Under the pieces are notes generated by a model. It made no database searches. It saw only the letters and a program-made list of their open reading frames with translations, and had not been told where the DNA came from. A DNA stretch of 64,000 nt from Pseudogymnoascus destructans (Eukaryota; Ascomycota; Leotiomycetes; Thelebolales; Thelebolaceae). Shown one piece after another: positions 45,002 through 57,136 of the stretch. The DNA lies in assembly GCF_001641265.1 (NCBI RefSeq), contig NW_020167563.1:1-64000 (forward strand). The letters are read 5' to 3'. The translations under genes were made by a program, and so were the position numbers. Position 1 is the stretch's first letter; each line of letters starts with the position of its first letter.

Positions 45002-45314
45002 GTCGCCCTTTGATGTTCCCTTCGCAGGCAAAAAAAAAGTCGCTAGATATGATAGATGCCCACAAATGCAGGCAATGCCGATACAGGACAAGAGTCGCTG
45101 GGGAAAGAGAGGATTGGGGGGGGGCAACTCGGGTGTCGATGTTGTGCCTGTGGCGGCGCTCCGATATATTTTCCCCAACTACCAAATTGACAAAAATATA
45201 AGGGCGACGGGAGTTGCCGGCTCGGCACTAGCGGAACTAGTACATGCGATGTAAGTTTATTGATCAAGTTCCTCCTCACGAGACATTCCACATCGCAGTC
45301 AACAACAAAGCACA
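45002..45314. promoter_or_regulatory. Shared intergenic promoter region of TIM44 and uS11m
   Basis: 313 bp between two divergent ATGs, both for nuclear-encoded mitochondrial proteins. No clear TATA box; a poly-A tract lies near 45030-45038. A common promoter is inferred from geometry only. Confidence 0.5.
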
Positions 45315-46046
45315 ATGAGTAGGACGGCGGTCAGACATGTGGTGGCTCTTACGGCGCTCTCTGGAAGGGCAGAGGCTCCCGCCATCGCGAGGCCTGGTTT
45401 CCAATGCCTGCAGCGACAGCAATTTTCACAAGCCCCCCCACGCCGAGCAGAGGGCGACGAGCAATCCCCGACATCTGCTCCCTTTAAAGCAGACTCGACC
45501 CTGGGTCTCTCATCCAACAAGTCATCCTCCAGCGCCTCCAGCCCTGCCAAACGCCCCGCCCTCAGCGACCTCTCCGCCATCTTCGAAGAAGGACAGGCCT
45601 CGAAGTCGAGCTCGCGATTCCCCAGCCCAGCCGGACTGTCAGCATATAACAACCTGAGCGCACAGCAGCGCTATGAGGAGCCGCACCACTTGCACGTGTA
45701 CGCCACGAAGCATAACACGCACATCACGGTGACACGGCCGAACCGCGACCCGGTTATCTCGATGTCGACAGGGAACATTGGGTTCAAGCACTCGCAGAGG
45801 AAGCACTACGATACGGCGTTCCAGCTGGCTAGTTATGTGTTTGGGCGGATGAGGGATACGGGGTTGCTCTCGCAGATTAAGAAGTTGGAGGTTGTCTTGA
45901 GAGGGTTTGGGCAGGGGAGAGAGGCAGTTACGAAGGCGATTTTGGGGGTGGAGGGGATGCCGTTCAGAGGGAAGATTGTGAGGGTTACGGATGCTACGAG
46001 GCTTAAGTTTGGTGGTACGAGAAGTCCAAGGCCAAAGAGATTGTAA
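45315..46046 (+). CDS. MRPS18: Mitochondrial small-subunit ribosomal protein uS11m
   Basis: Component of the mitoribosomal small subunit platform near the decoding region. A single exon of 243 residues. About 120 N-terminal residues form a presequence and a Ser-rich linker; the S11 domain follows: HVYATKHNTHITVTRPNRDP, SMSTGNIGFKHSQRKHYDTA, LRGFGQGREAVTKAILG, and the terminus RVTDATRLKFGGTRSPRPKR. ATG 45315 was chosen because it gives the presequence (MSRTAVRHVVALTALSGRAE). The yeast mitochondrial homologue is called MRPS18. Convergent with the DeSI-like gene 218 bp downstream. Confidence 0.93.
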   Translation: MSRTAVRHVVALTALSGRAEAPAIARPGFQCLQRQQFSQAPPRRAEGDEQSPTSAPFKADSTLGLSSNKSSSSASSPAKRPALSDLSAIFEEGQASKSSSRFPSPAGLSAYNNLSAQQRYEEPHHLHVYATKHNTHITVTRPNRDPVISMSTGNIGFKHSQRKHYDTAFQLASYVFGRMRDTGLLSQIKKLEVVLRGFGQGREAVTKAILGVEGMPFRGKIVRVTDATRLKFGGTRSPRPKRL

Positions 46047-46264
46047 GCCGCAGATGCTACCATGGATGTTGTATTAGAGTGTTGGCTGGAGATACGGGGA
46101 TGCGGTTGGCTCATCACATGGCAGAGTTCACGCTGTATTTTATAAATATGTAACTTTTTACTAGAAACGGAAGAACCCTTGGGTATCAAAATCTCATAAA
46201 CGCCGCCCGCCCGCCCTCCCTTGCTAAAAGAATGTCGTGGTTGCATATAGGTCGTGAGGGTAGA

Positions 46265-47098
46265 TCAGATGCCTCGTGGTAAAGGAGCCCGTTCTGCTGG
46301 TGGCACCACTCGCCCAGATGTATCCCTGATGGGAGCCTTTCCCTTCCCCTTCGCACCGTTCCTTCTTTCCCTGTCGTTCTCATACTCGTCATCGTCTGTC
46401 TCGTCGCTGAAGCTACGTCGGTATTGCCGCGTAGGAAGCATCCTTGAACTTTCATTTGCATCATCCTCGTCTCCATCAACCAACTCTCCATCTGCAGTGT
46501 CGAAGTCCGGGGGGGCGATCCATTCTTTCGGTACGACGCATGGCAAAGCGATACCGATGCTAGCTGCCCGGTTAAGCCAGCCGGGCCCAGGTCTCCCGGT
46601 CAGCTTCTCACACAGGTATGATGTGAAGTGGTTGCAGTTTCGTGTGAGGATATTGTATGACGTTCCTTGAAACTCTTCGGAAGCTGCCTTGATGATGGCT
46701 TCTATCTCTTCTGCGGGTGCCAAGGTGAAGCCTTGGAGGACCTCGCACTTGAACGTGCCTCCAGGTGGTTCAGACTGCGGCCTCGTCCAGTAGACGCCCG
46801 TCATGCCGCGCTTGTCGTGCCCGCCGTATGCGTATTCTTTTCCGCTGATGACGACGCCAGAGTGGAGGAGTGAGGAGCCTATTGCCCACAGAACTGTCGA
46901 GAACTTGCCAGGCTACATCGTACAGTCAGCGTCGTGCCATAGAGACCAGTTTCACCAAATAAATATAAAACAGGGTGGCAGATAACATACAGGCAGCAGA
47001 TCATAGACATTGATCATGACTTCGGTCTTTTGCAGCGATAAAGTGTGTCGATGTCTCGAACCCGAATGACGCCCTTTGGAGGGTTTGTTGGGAGGCAT
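46265..47098 (-). CDS. PPPDE/DeSI-family putative deubiquitinating or deSUMOylating peptidase
   Basis: Cysteine peptidase of the PPPDE (DUF862) fold. Exons 47098-46991 and 46912-46265 join in phase (VYDLLP-PGKFSTVLW) to 251 residues. The catalytic dyad is visible: His in GSSLLHSGVVISGKEYAYGG and Cys in LTRNCNHFTSYLCEKLTG, at the usual spacing. The N-terminal 25 residues are basic. The C-terminal 90 residues after the domain are acidic then basic and disordered (GELVDGDEDDANESS). The substrate (SUMO or ubiquitin) cannot be told from sequence. Confidence 0.9.
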
Positions 47099-47604
47099 GG
47101 TGGCGGTTAAGCTCCAGAAAGAGGGAAACGGTGGTGAAATGTGTAGAAAGAGAGCTATTAGGATTGAGAAGATGATGCCCAGAATCGGTTCAAGGGGTGG
47201 TATGTATCCGTTTCTAGGGTTTTGAGGAATGTAGGAGCTTGGATGGGTCTCAGACTGGGGTTTAGGCTTATCGGCCTAACTCGCGCTACCTTGCGTGATA
47301 ATCAGGAAGGATCGGCGCGTATCAACTATGATCCGAGGGACCAAGATTAATCCGGACAGCGACCTATGGGGGTTCCCACACACGTCCTTCCCACTACCTC
47401 CCCCTCCTTCCCTCCCCCCAGTTAGCCCCTCCAACCGCCACCATAACACCACACACTACTTCTCCTGGTGCTTTGCGCATCGCTTCTTCTTCTATATTTC
47501 ATCTTTTTACTCGATCTGCAGCAAGAACTGCAATCGTACACAAGAACCTGCTTAGCTGCACGGTTTACACTTCTCAATCAAGAACTTACGCAAAAAGTCG
47601 TAAG

Positions 47605-49105
47605 ATGCCACCAAAGAAGGCCGCCGTGGAGGAGAAGGTCCTCTTGGGCCGACCTGGCAACAGCTTGAAGAGCGGAATCGTATGTTCGACCACTACCACC
47701 ACCACCAGCCAGCCATCGCGATGATGAATAAAAAGTAACGTCGTTGACGAAAATCTCAGGTCGGCCTTGCCAACGTCGGAAAGTCCACGCTCTTCCAAGC
47801 TATCACCAAGTGCTCGCTCGGAAACCCCGCCGTATGTTGACTACACACCTGCCCCCGCACGTTGCTCTTGCTGATGGGACGTAGAACTTCCCATATGCCA
47901 CCATCGACCCCGAGGAGGCGCGCGTCATTGTGCCCGATGAGAGATACGACTGGCTCTGCGAGAAATACAACCCCAAATCCCGCGTGCCTGCCAACCTGAC
48001 AGTCTACGATATTGCTGGTCTGACCCGTGGTGCCTCCACCGGTGCCGGACTCGGAAACGCTTTCTTGTCGCATATCCGTGCCGTCGATGCCATCTTCCAG
48101 GTCGTTCGCTGCTTCGATGATGCCGAGATTATTCACGTCGAGGGTGATGTCAACCCCTGCAGAGATTTGGACATTATCAGCGAGGAGCTGCGCATCAAGG
48201 ACATCGAGTTCACCGAGAAGGCGCTCGAGGCCATGAAGAAGCTTACCCGTCGTGGTGGCCAGAGTCTTGAGGTCAAGAAGCTCAAGGAGGAGGAGGCTAC
48301 CATCGAGAAGGTCCTTGCCATGCTGAAGGATGGCAAGGATGTCCGCAAGGGCACCTGGACACCAAAAGAGGTATGTTGACCGCTTTTTATCTTCCCCCCC
48401 TTTATATGATGACAAATGGTCAAGAGACCAGATATATAACCCAGCTCGTCGAGGCACAACGTGCACCATGAGATAAGAAACATGTTCTGATTACAACATC
48501 TTCAATATTATATGATAATACATTAGCGTCTTGGATACTGACCAACAATACAGGTCGAGCACATCAACCCTCTGTTCCTGCTCAGCGCCAAGCCCGTCGT
48601 GTACTTGGTCAACCTCAGCGAGAAAGATTACATCCGCAAGAAGAACAAGCATCTCGGCAAGATCGCAGAGTGGCTGAAGGAGCACGCCGCTGGAGACCCA
48701 ATTCTTCCCCTGTCCGTCTGCCTCGAGGAGCGTTTGACCCGCTTCGAGACTGAGGAGGAGGTCCAGGCTGAGCTGAAGTCTCTCGGCGTCGAGTCCGCCC
48801 TCCCCAAGATCGTCGTCACCATGCGCAAGGTCCTGAACCTCGGCAGCTTCTTCACGACTGGAACCGATGAGGTCCGCCAGTGGACTATCCGCAACGGCAC
48901 CAAGGCACCTCAGGCGGCTGGTGTCATCCATGGTGATTTCGAGAAGACTTTCATCCAGGCCATTGTCTACAACTTTGAGAAACTCAAGGAGCTTGGTAGC
49001 GAGGCTGAGATTAAGGCAAAGGGACAGATTCAGACCAAGGGCAAGGACTACGTGGTTAACGATGGTGACATCCTTTTGATCAAGGCTGGAGCCGCAAAGA
49101 GCTAA
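47605..49105 (+). CDS. OLA1: Obg-like ATPase 1 (YchF/OLA1)
   Basis: Translation-factor-related P-loop ATPase that binds ribosomes and prefers ATP. Exons 47605-47679, 47760-47831, 47885-48370 and 48554-49105 join in phase to 394 residues, the family length. Walker A is ANVGKSTL (joined from exons 1-2), then NFPYATIDPEEARV, G3 DIAGLTRGASTGAGLGNAFL, a coiled-coil insert, VVYLVNLSEKDY (NLSE in place of the GTP-specific NKxD), and the C-terminal TGS-type domain (FTTGTDEVRQWTIRNGTKAP, AGVIHGDFEKTFI, DYVVNDGDILLIKAGAAK). Intron 3 (183 bp) is long for this window. An open in-frame stretch continues upstream of the ATG. Confidence 0.95.
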
Positions 49106-49725
49106 ATCTACATATCTTAATAAATCTTAATAAAGAAGATATGTTGTGGTTGCATGCCTTTTGACGCTATGTCTTTTGTATAGCTGAGGCAGGGTTGGGT
49201 TGGGTTGGCGTTGGCGGAAATGAACCCAATCACTCACATAGAATGAGGGTATTCCGTAGAATCTACGGATAAGCAGCCATAATACAAAGCGTATGCCGTA
49301 AACTGTGAGGCAATGAACTTAATAAATCAATGTGTGGGTCTGGTGGATTGTGTGATATATTTTCTCGTGTGACTATACAGTATTCAATGCTATTCCATAA
49401 ATCAATTGTTTTAAAACAAAGACTGGATTTTTATTAATCTAGCATCAGTGAAGGACACATACTCACCCAAAAACCAAAATATGAAGCCTATTTAGCTTCA
49501 TTTAGCACTGTTTAGCCCATATTATAGCTTTCTCATACGTTTTGGTTTCGTCGCTTGGAGCTAAGGTACCACGTTTTGATAAATTCGAAAAAGGCCTTGC
49601 CCCGCCAGACCCAAATTCCCTAGCGCACACGTTCATAAAGCACCAGCTGCATCCATCGCCTTCTCCCACCTCACCCCCACCCAACTCAACAAACCTACAA
49701 ACTTGCATCATTACCCGTCGCAAAA

Positions 49726-50908
49726 ATGGTGAGTTCACCCAATCCCTGTGTACAGTTCAGCAGACCCCTCTAACCGTGATCCAGGCGACTCAAACAACCA
49801 AGCAGCGCCTCGCGCTGTCCATCATTGACTTCCTCAACACCTCCCTCAAAGATGGCACCCTCACCGCCGACGACGCCGAGTCCATCGAGATCGCCACGAA
49901 CTGCATCTCCGAGGCTTTCAACGTGACGCCCTCTGGACCATCGACCGAGTCCCAGTCGCTCCTCCAGGTATATAGCGTCTACGAGAACCTGCGCTCCAAG
50001 ACAGCCGCCTCCTCCTCCGCCTCGGCTGCCGCCCCTGCACCCTCCGCAGCCGCCCCAACCGACGAGGAGAAGAAGCGGGCTGAGTCGCTCAAGAGCCGCG
50101 GCAACTCCGCCATGGCGACCAAGGACTACGCCTCCGCCATCGACCTGTACACCCAAGCCCTCGCGCTCGTCCCAGGAAACCCAATCTTCCTCTCCAACCG
50201 CGCAGCCGCCTACTCGGCATCCAAGGACCACGAGTCCGCGCGTGCCGACGCAGAGGCGTCCGTCGCTGCGGACCCAAAGTACACGAAGGCGTGGTCGCGG
50301 CTCGGACTAGCGCGCTTCGCCCTCGGCGACGCCAAGGGCAGCATGGAGGCGTATGAGAAGGGCATCGAGTATGAAGGGAACGGAGGAAGCGAGGCAATGA
50401 GGAGGGGATTTGAGACGGCGAAGAGGAAGTCTGAGCAGGAGGCTCTGACCAGCGGCGGGGATGATGATGAGCTGCCAAGTGCGCGGGGTCTTGGTGGTGC
50501 GGGCGGTGCTGGGGGAATGCCGGATTTGAGCTCGTTGGCGGGGATGTTCGGGGGTGGTGCAGGCGGAGCAGGAGGGATGCCGGATTTGAGCAGCATCATG
50601 AGCAACCCAATGTTTGCGTCGATGGCGCAGAACCTGATGAGCAACCCGGACATGATGAACAACCTGATGAGCAACCCGCAACTACGGGACATGGCGAGCC
50701 GATTCGGTGGTGGTGGTGGCGGGGGAGAGGGTGCCGGAACCCCAGATTTGGCAAGCTTGATGCAGGATCCCAGCATTGCCGAGATGTAAGTTTTTCCTTC
50801 CGTGCTCAGGTTGGAAGATTGACGCTAATACATGTCCCTAGGGCGAGGAATATGATGGGCGGTGCTGGTCGTGGCGCTGGTGGCGCTGGACGCGGAGCTG
50901 GAAACTAA
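49726..50908 (+). CDS. SGT2: SGT2/SGTA TPR co-chaperone
   Basis: Cytosolic co-chaperone that receives tail-anchored proteins and hands them to the GET pathway. The ATG (49726-49728) is the whole first coding exon: intron 49729-49784 starts directly after it. Exon 2 49785-50785 and exon 3 50842-50908 complete 356 residues. An N-terminal dimerisation domain (LALSIIDFLNTSL, GTLTADDAESIEIATNCI, the Get4/Get5-contact region) is followed by three TPRs (about residues 105-215: KSRGNSAMATKDYASAIDLY, SNRAAAYSASKDHESA, SRLGLARFALGD). The Gly-rich C-terminus has SNPMF/SNPDMM/SNPQL Asn-Pro-Met repeats that bind hydrophobic clients. Confidence 0.94.
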
Positions 50909-51871
50909 GTTTGAAGGGCTGCGACTGGAGTATGAGGATATGATGCCACGACTTTCGTTTGGGTACAACATAAAGATTGGATAGAGAAATACTTTAATGT
51001 CCCATAAGTGCCAGGCTGAATTTGCAAAGTGAACGTCTGTGGATTGCGCTGCAAGTCTTGGGCAGCCTTTACGTGTATAGCTTGAACTAATTTGTGCGAG
51101 GGAGCTTCAGTTGAACCCCCCAATGAGCTATCAATTGAGTCTTTGGCCTCGCGAAGGTAGAGTTGGAGCTTTGATATTCCCAATTTTGAGTCCTCGCCAC
51201 GTTCACCTCGGCCCACATATTCACCACACAACATATTTCTTAAAAGTCTCGAGGAATACAAACGGACAGTACCAAATCTAATGATGCACCAACGAGATAG
51301 ATAACTACTGAAACTAAACTTTTCCTTAACCTAAAGACTACAAAGCTGATGCTCACCTGCGCTTCGCCGCCAGTCCATTTATACCTCTAAAACCTCTAAA
51401 AATGTTCTCCGACGCAGCTTGTATAGACCGACAAATGTTGCCAATGGGATAAAAATGCCTTTTTCAAACCGAGATATGAAATTGAAACTCTTCCCTTCAG
51501 ATGCCCATATGAACCTGCTCCGATTTCGCCACCCTTTTCGCCGTTCGTCCGCCCCCCTAAGATATCCCACGAGGGCAATCATGCTGCGTCGAAAGATTTC
51601 TGTGCGGGTGACCATGAGATTACAGAAATCTGTCGGCAGGTATAGTGGAGAGACCCATCGGCGGAGCCCCGGTATCAGCAGAATCGTCGCGCGATTTACT
51701 TTGCACCGACAAAGCGGAGCTGCGACTGACCTTGCTTCTAAGCCTCCAATGACGACCGCGTCGGCAAGGCCTCCCGCGACTTCAACTGTCCGAATGACAA
51801 GGCGGTGGATCACTTGGGGCTGTCACGCGTCGATGATTCTATTTTTATATTAGCATATCATTAACACAAGG
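50909..51871. other. Intergenic stretch, no supported gene
   Basis: 3' flanks of SGT2 and the ABC transporter gene, which converge here. A 144-codon minus-strand frame (51379-51813) has no ATG, no recognised motif and no splice context; I treat it as chance. Confidence 0.5.
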
Positions 51872-54800
51872 TTACAAACGAAGATGTCGTACTGCCTGGA
51901 CATAGGGGGCAAATGATAGTTGTATCTCACCAGAGCTGTTTATTCCACTCCCAGACGCCTCAGTCTTGTTCGAGGGACCATTTACATAGCTCGCTGGATC
52001 GCTCTTCGTATGGTTTCGACGCCCATACCGAGAGAGTGGGCGCTTGGCACTTGATCTTCCTCCCTTGGGCTCATCTACTCCACTAGCATTTCCAGGCCTC
52101 TCGGACAGCGCATTCGTCTCGGCTGTTCCATGGAAACCGCTTGAGAAAACCATACTTTCGCCTTGGCTTTGCGTGTCGTGCAAGCTTCCACTGCCAAAAG
52201 TACCTCTTGATTCCGAACTTTGATTCTGTTCTTGTGTGGCAGTCCTCAAACGGACAGGCACAAACTCTGGACTGTCCGCCTTGAGTTTGGTTTTGTTCAC
52301 CTTGGGCCCATCTGCTGAGGCTACTGAACAGTCCTTCTCAAAATGGTCTGTCTTTTGCAATGCTGCAGCAAGAGTCGTGGTTCCTTTTTGCTTTTGAACA
52401 TCGTTTACAATGGTAGCGTCGGAATTTTTTGGGCTCCCAGGAGACGAAAGACTCTCTCCTGGTTTCACAAAAAGTTGCTTCGACCACAGGTCAGTGTACT
52501 TGCCCTTTGCATGGATAAGCTCGTCGTGAGAGCCGTTCTCGATAATTTCTCCGTCTTTGATAACCAAAATGCGATCTGCTCTCATTATCGTGGAAAGGCG
52601 ATGGGCGACGATAAAAGTGGTTCGCCCTCTGCATAGTTCCCTAAATGCGTTTTGTATTAACTGCTCGGTAGCACTGTCAACTGCGCTAGTTGCTTCATCA
52701 AGAACTATTATCTCTGGACGTTTTAGAATTGCTCGAGCAATGGCGATGCGTTGCTTCTCGCCACCAGAAAGTCGTACTCCGTGACTGCCAACAACCGATT
52801 GATAACCGTCAGGAAACGACAAGATTTTATCGTGGAGAGCAGCTGCTTTGCAGGCTTCATGGACGTCTTCAATGCTGGATCCCAGTCTGGCATAACGTAT
52901 ATTGTTCAGGATGGACTCGTTGAAAAGGTCTGGGTCCTGGGGTACGACTCCAATTTTGTCTCTAAGACTTCTTACGGTCACATCCCGGATGTCTTGCCCG
53001 TCAATCTTTATGCTGCCATCAGTAACGTCGTAAAATCGGTCGAGAAGCTTGAGTATCGTTGATTTTCCACTTCCAGTTTCGCCTACGAGAGCAATTGTTG
53101 AGCCGCCGGGAACGGAAAAGTTGATGTCTCTAAGGGTCTCCTTTCGAGCCTCATAGTGGAAGTGTACATCTTCAAAAACCACTTCGCCTTTTTTGAAAAC
53201 CAATGGCTGTGCATCCTCTCTGTCCACGACAGTAGGTTTGGCTCGAAATAGTTCCAGCAAGTGCTCGGCATCCATCAGGGACTCGGATATTTTCTTGTAG
53301 GCGTTACTGAAAAATGTCAGAGGCCCCCTGAGCTGTGCCCAGTAGGTCAAAAGAATGACAAAATCTCCAGGTGATCTCTCATTGCGCATAACTTGGTATA
53401 TAGCAAGGAAGCATGCACCGACGAGACCGACTGTAAGGGCGAAGATTTGAACAGCGCCGACAAGAAATATCCCTAACCGGTAGTCCTTCTCCCGTCGCAG
53501 CCGATTCTTCACATTCGAGGAGTACCGGTTTTCTTCGTACGGGATGTTATTGAAGTAACTGGCCGTTCGCCAATTGTCGATGCTTGTGTAAACTGATAGC
53601 CACTCTTTCCGGTAGCTTTTCATGTACTGCCTACGTTTGTTGGTCGCCAGTGACACTAGCTTCGTAGTGCAGTACACAAATACGACACTTGTAACAGCTA
53701 GAATGAGTCCCATGTATGGACCGAAGAGGTAGTTCAAGTATATGCAAACAGCGGAGAGATCAATCATCATGGGCATAACCTCAAAAATCATCATTTCTAC
53801 GAGCTTGGTGACCGACTGTCCTTGGTTAACGGCGCGGTGAATGTCTGCGGAGTCTTTGCCCTCGTGGAAATCCGACGACAAGCTCATTACGTGTTGATGA
53901 GATGCAGTACTCAGTGACTGTTCGGCGTATTGTTCAAGAGGTCGCCATAACCAAAACTGCACCCAGCCAATGCAGCTACCAGAATTCAAAAATGTCAGGG
54001 AAGCATATACTGTCGCTGCAAACCACGGAGAATTTCCTACAAAAGTTAGAAATGTCAGGAATCTGGAATAGGTGCCTACCTTTGACAAGAGCGTCGGTGA
54101 CCACACCCAGCTGTCGTGGTATCATAATGTTTAGAAAATTGCCCGTCAAAAGACAGGCTCCTACTGCAACAGCGCGAAGTTGCATGGCTCTATCATGGAC
54201 TGGCCACACGTGTGGAATAAAAATCTTGGAGGAGTTAGCAATTGCAGTGTAATCGTATTTCCAGTGCACTATACCGAAAAGCCTTTCACATATGCCCACC
54301 AGTTTCCGTCGGTTTCCAATCGTTTCTGTACTCGTTCCTGGGCTTTATTGCGTCGCTTGGAATAGATATCATTTTCGTCAGAGTCTGACGAACTGCCATC
54401 CTTGGAATTATCGTTTGCAGTTTCTGAAGAGTTTGTCGTAGCCCCATAGCTGGCACCATTCCCATTTGCAGTCCCGTTAGTTTTGGAGCTATGGGGAAGC
54501 AGAGACTGGCACTCTTCATCGTGTTCGTCGAAACTTTTGCGGTTTCGAAGCGTCGCGTAGAACGACAGCAATATTACCAGCGTACATATCCGCACACCTT
54601 GAATGGACAATGAAATCAAGTCGAACAATCCATACTTGCGAATGAAGATATTGGAAAGAATGAAAAGCGCGATTTCAGATAGAGCAGCTATCGCTGATGC
54701 TCCATAGTGTGGATACCACACCGGCAACTCAAACTCCAGAAGCGCCGAAGTCAGAATCAACCATGTCAGAAAGGATGAGACGAGGTAAACCTGTCAAAGT

Positions 54801-55260
54801 CAGTATAAATTTGAAGGTAATAGACGTCGATGATTTACTGTCTCGTGCTGCTCTGCGGCCCATGGCCTATCAACGAGCATCCGAATTAAGATATTGACGG
54901 AATTGGCAGCCTATAGGTCAGAGTTAGCATGCCTATCGTTTGGTTGTTGCTCGCAAAAAACCATTCTCCGTGTCAACAGGGCAAGGGAGGCTTACATATG
55001 TTCCTACAACCATAACCATAAGTGACAGAAGGGCTCGTCGTTTGTCATATTGTTCGCTTTTCTTCTTGGCAGCTGCAGGTGTCGTGCAAAACCCAAGCGT
55101 AGACGTAAATATGAAATACAGGAGCGATAGTGCTGGGTAGCCGTAGTGTATGACTCCCATAGCCAGAGTGGCCTGTTGGAATGATTTTAGCATGTAGTCA
55201 ACAATAAAAAGCATCATATTTGGTGGCTGGAAGATTTACCTGATGCGGACGTGTTGAATC
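51872..55260 (-). CDS. HMT1-type ABC half-transporter (heavy-metal tolerance)
   Basis: Vacuolar-type ABCB half transporter related to fission yeast HMT1 (phytochelatin/metal export into the vacuole). Exons: 55260-55237, 55172-54996, 54910-54839, 54790-54275, 54224-54080, 54036-51872, all in phase, 1032 residues. An N-terminal extra membrane domain of about five hydrophobic segments comes first (the HMT1/ABCB6 hallmark), with an acidic Ser/Asn-rich linker near residue 200. The six-helix transporter domain follows (WLWRPLEQYAEQSL, SLSSDFHEGKDSADIHRAVN). The nucleotide-binding domain has Walker A GETGSGKST, Q-loop GVVPQDPDLF, signature LSGGEKQRIAIARAI, Walker B IIVLDEATS and H-loop VAHRLST. A Ser-rich tail of about 190 residues is longer than in yeast. 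Substrate inferred from the family. Confidence 0.9.
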
Positions 55261-57011
55261 CATTTCAATTGGGCTGCCAAACGCCAGCGGTATGAGTGGT
55301 TTTCCTGCTATTGATTGAGACGGTTGGGACTAGCGGGCTTCCTGTAAGAGTGCTGTTATAGAGTCAATTCATGAGTTGATGAAAGAGGTCTCCTTGCGGA
55401 CGAAGGGAGATAGTAGAGGTTGAGGAAGATAAAGACGAAAGAAAAATCTGTGGCGCGTTGTCTCAGTGGGTTGGTTACACGGAGGAAGGAACGTATGGAT
55501 GTTGTGCCTGCAACCTTGGCGGATATTCCCCTCCTGAGGCGAGTGAGACTGCCTGTTATATGCGAGCTACCCACAATTTATTATACTCGGGCGTACTATC
55601 CTCTTTTCAACCTTTGTCGTTTTATTGCGTGGCGTGGATTTTGACAATGGGGAATTCTCGAGTGATAAATCCTTGTTGAGATCTATGGCCTCGTTGGTGG
55701 CCAGTGGCTGTGTGAGAAGAGAGACGCCGAACAATGGCAATGATGTCCGAAACCAACGTTGATGCACGACTATTAGTTGAGTCACATTCCAACTCGTCCT
55801 TAATCCCTTAGAAAAATAAACACTAAAGAAGAGTACTAATTGGGTTTGCTATAGTCGATCTTGAAAATAGATGAGCCATACGTTGTTGGACTCGTCAGCC
55901 TTGTTGCATAAGCCGCAGCCTCGTGACACATTATTACCTAGTGGGATGGATTCCAGCTTACCATATCCCGATATGATTATCTCGCCATGTTTGATTTAGT
56001 GGTGCCACCCAGGAGTCTCAGGGCGGAGGATTTACCGCTGAAACCACCAACCAAAACCTACGCTGGTAAATGCTCAAGCAATGGAGAGAGATACCCTGCT
56101 CTGTTCTTGTCTGCAGTTTGATTTCGAGCATACAGTCATAATCCGTTAAGTCGATAGCTCGGGTCCCGTAAATACCATCGAGATAGGGTAAATATCGAGA
56201 TATCGAACGTATTTTGGTAGTGGACAGGGGGGTTGAGGCCAGCAAAACGTATCGACGTAACGTGAATCGAGTATCGACTTAACGCGTCATGACTGTATAG
56301 GATATACCCGTATTCTTTCGGCCACAAGTCATCCCCAGCCCATTGTGACCCGGCTTGCAGATCAGAACGACGGCATCAAGCCAATCGAGTCCCCCCTGAG
56401 ATTATACACCAAGGATTCGCAAATCGGCTCTTTACCTTTCTTGCTCGAGATTCTAGGCACCCTTCACGCGCTAAAATACAGAGACAGTCACAGCGTATTT
56501 GTGCTACAGATCTGGCATGACGATCGGTGTCGTCGCACGATCTAGACTTGGTAACACTAGGGACAAGGCGGCGTTGGTCGTCGTCGTTTCCTGCTGTTGC
56601 CCGGGCCGGCACAACCCCGATAATTCTGGAAACTCTAGTGGCCAACAGCGCCCGATTAACAAAAGCAATTACGCCTGTTGGAATGCCCGCAATTAGTCGT
56701 ATCATTCGTCCCACTTTAAACACGGCTCGAGGCTAGCAATCATGTGATACCACAATAGAGGGTTTCAGCTAGGAGAACATAACATGATTACATACCGTTA
56801 GCAGTAAGATCTACACCACCCCCTCCCTATAGCCCCCCTATAATACCCCCATGCTAGCGGGCGCCACCTTGCTGGCGCCAAACCCAAAGCATATGTAAGT
56901 ATGTCCTCACGTCTACATAAGGTCATACCTAGACGTGCCTACATGTAGATTAGTGTATAAAATTAGACCTTAGCAGAGGCTCTACTCTAATGACATAAGA
57001 TAATATATATA
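55261..57011. other. Gene-free stretch upstream of the ABC transporter
   Basis: Promoter side of the transporter gene, then sequence in which I recognise only one MITE (56133-56295). Short frames around 56345-56740 show no motif or splice pattern. Confidence 0.5.
56133..56295. mobile_element. Tc1/mariner-type MITE (163 bp)
   Basis: CAGTCATAATCCGTTAAGTC at the left and the reverse complement CAGTCATGACGCGTTAAGTC at the right form the terminal repeats, flanked by TA on both sides (56131-56132 and 56296-56297). No coding capacity. Confidence 0.85.
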
Positions 57012-57136
57012 GGGCAAAAACTCGATATACCCAGTAAGAAAACTCCATCTACCCAGTTGGCCGCTAACCCTCCTTTGGAAAGATTAACGTGCCAATGACA
57101 GGCGTACTCTCATTTGAGAGTATGTGCTCTCATATG

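Noticed and set aside
51379..51813. 144-codon minus-strand frame between SGT2 and the ABC transporter gene
   Set aside because: No ATG, no recognised motif, and it lies in the shared 3' region of two convergent genes.
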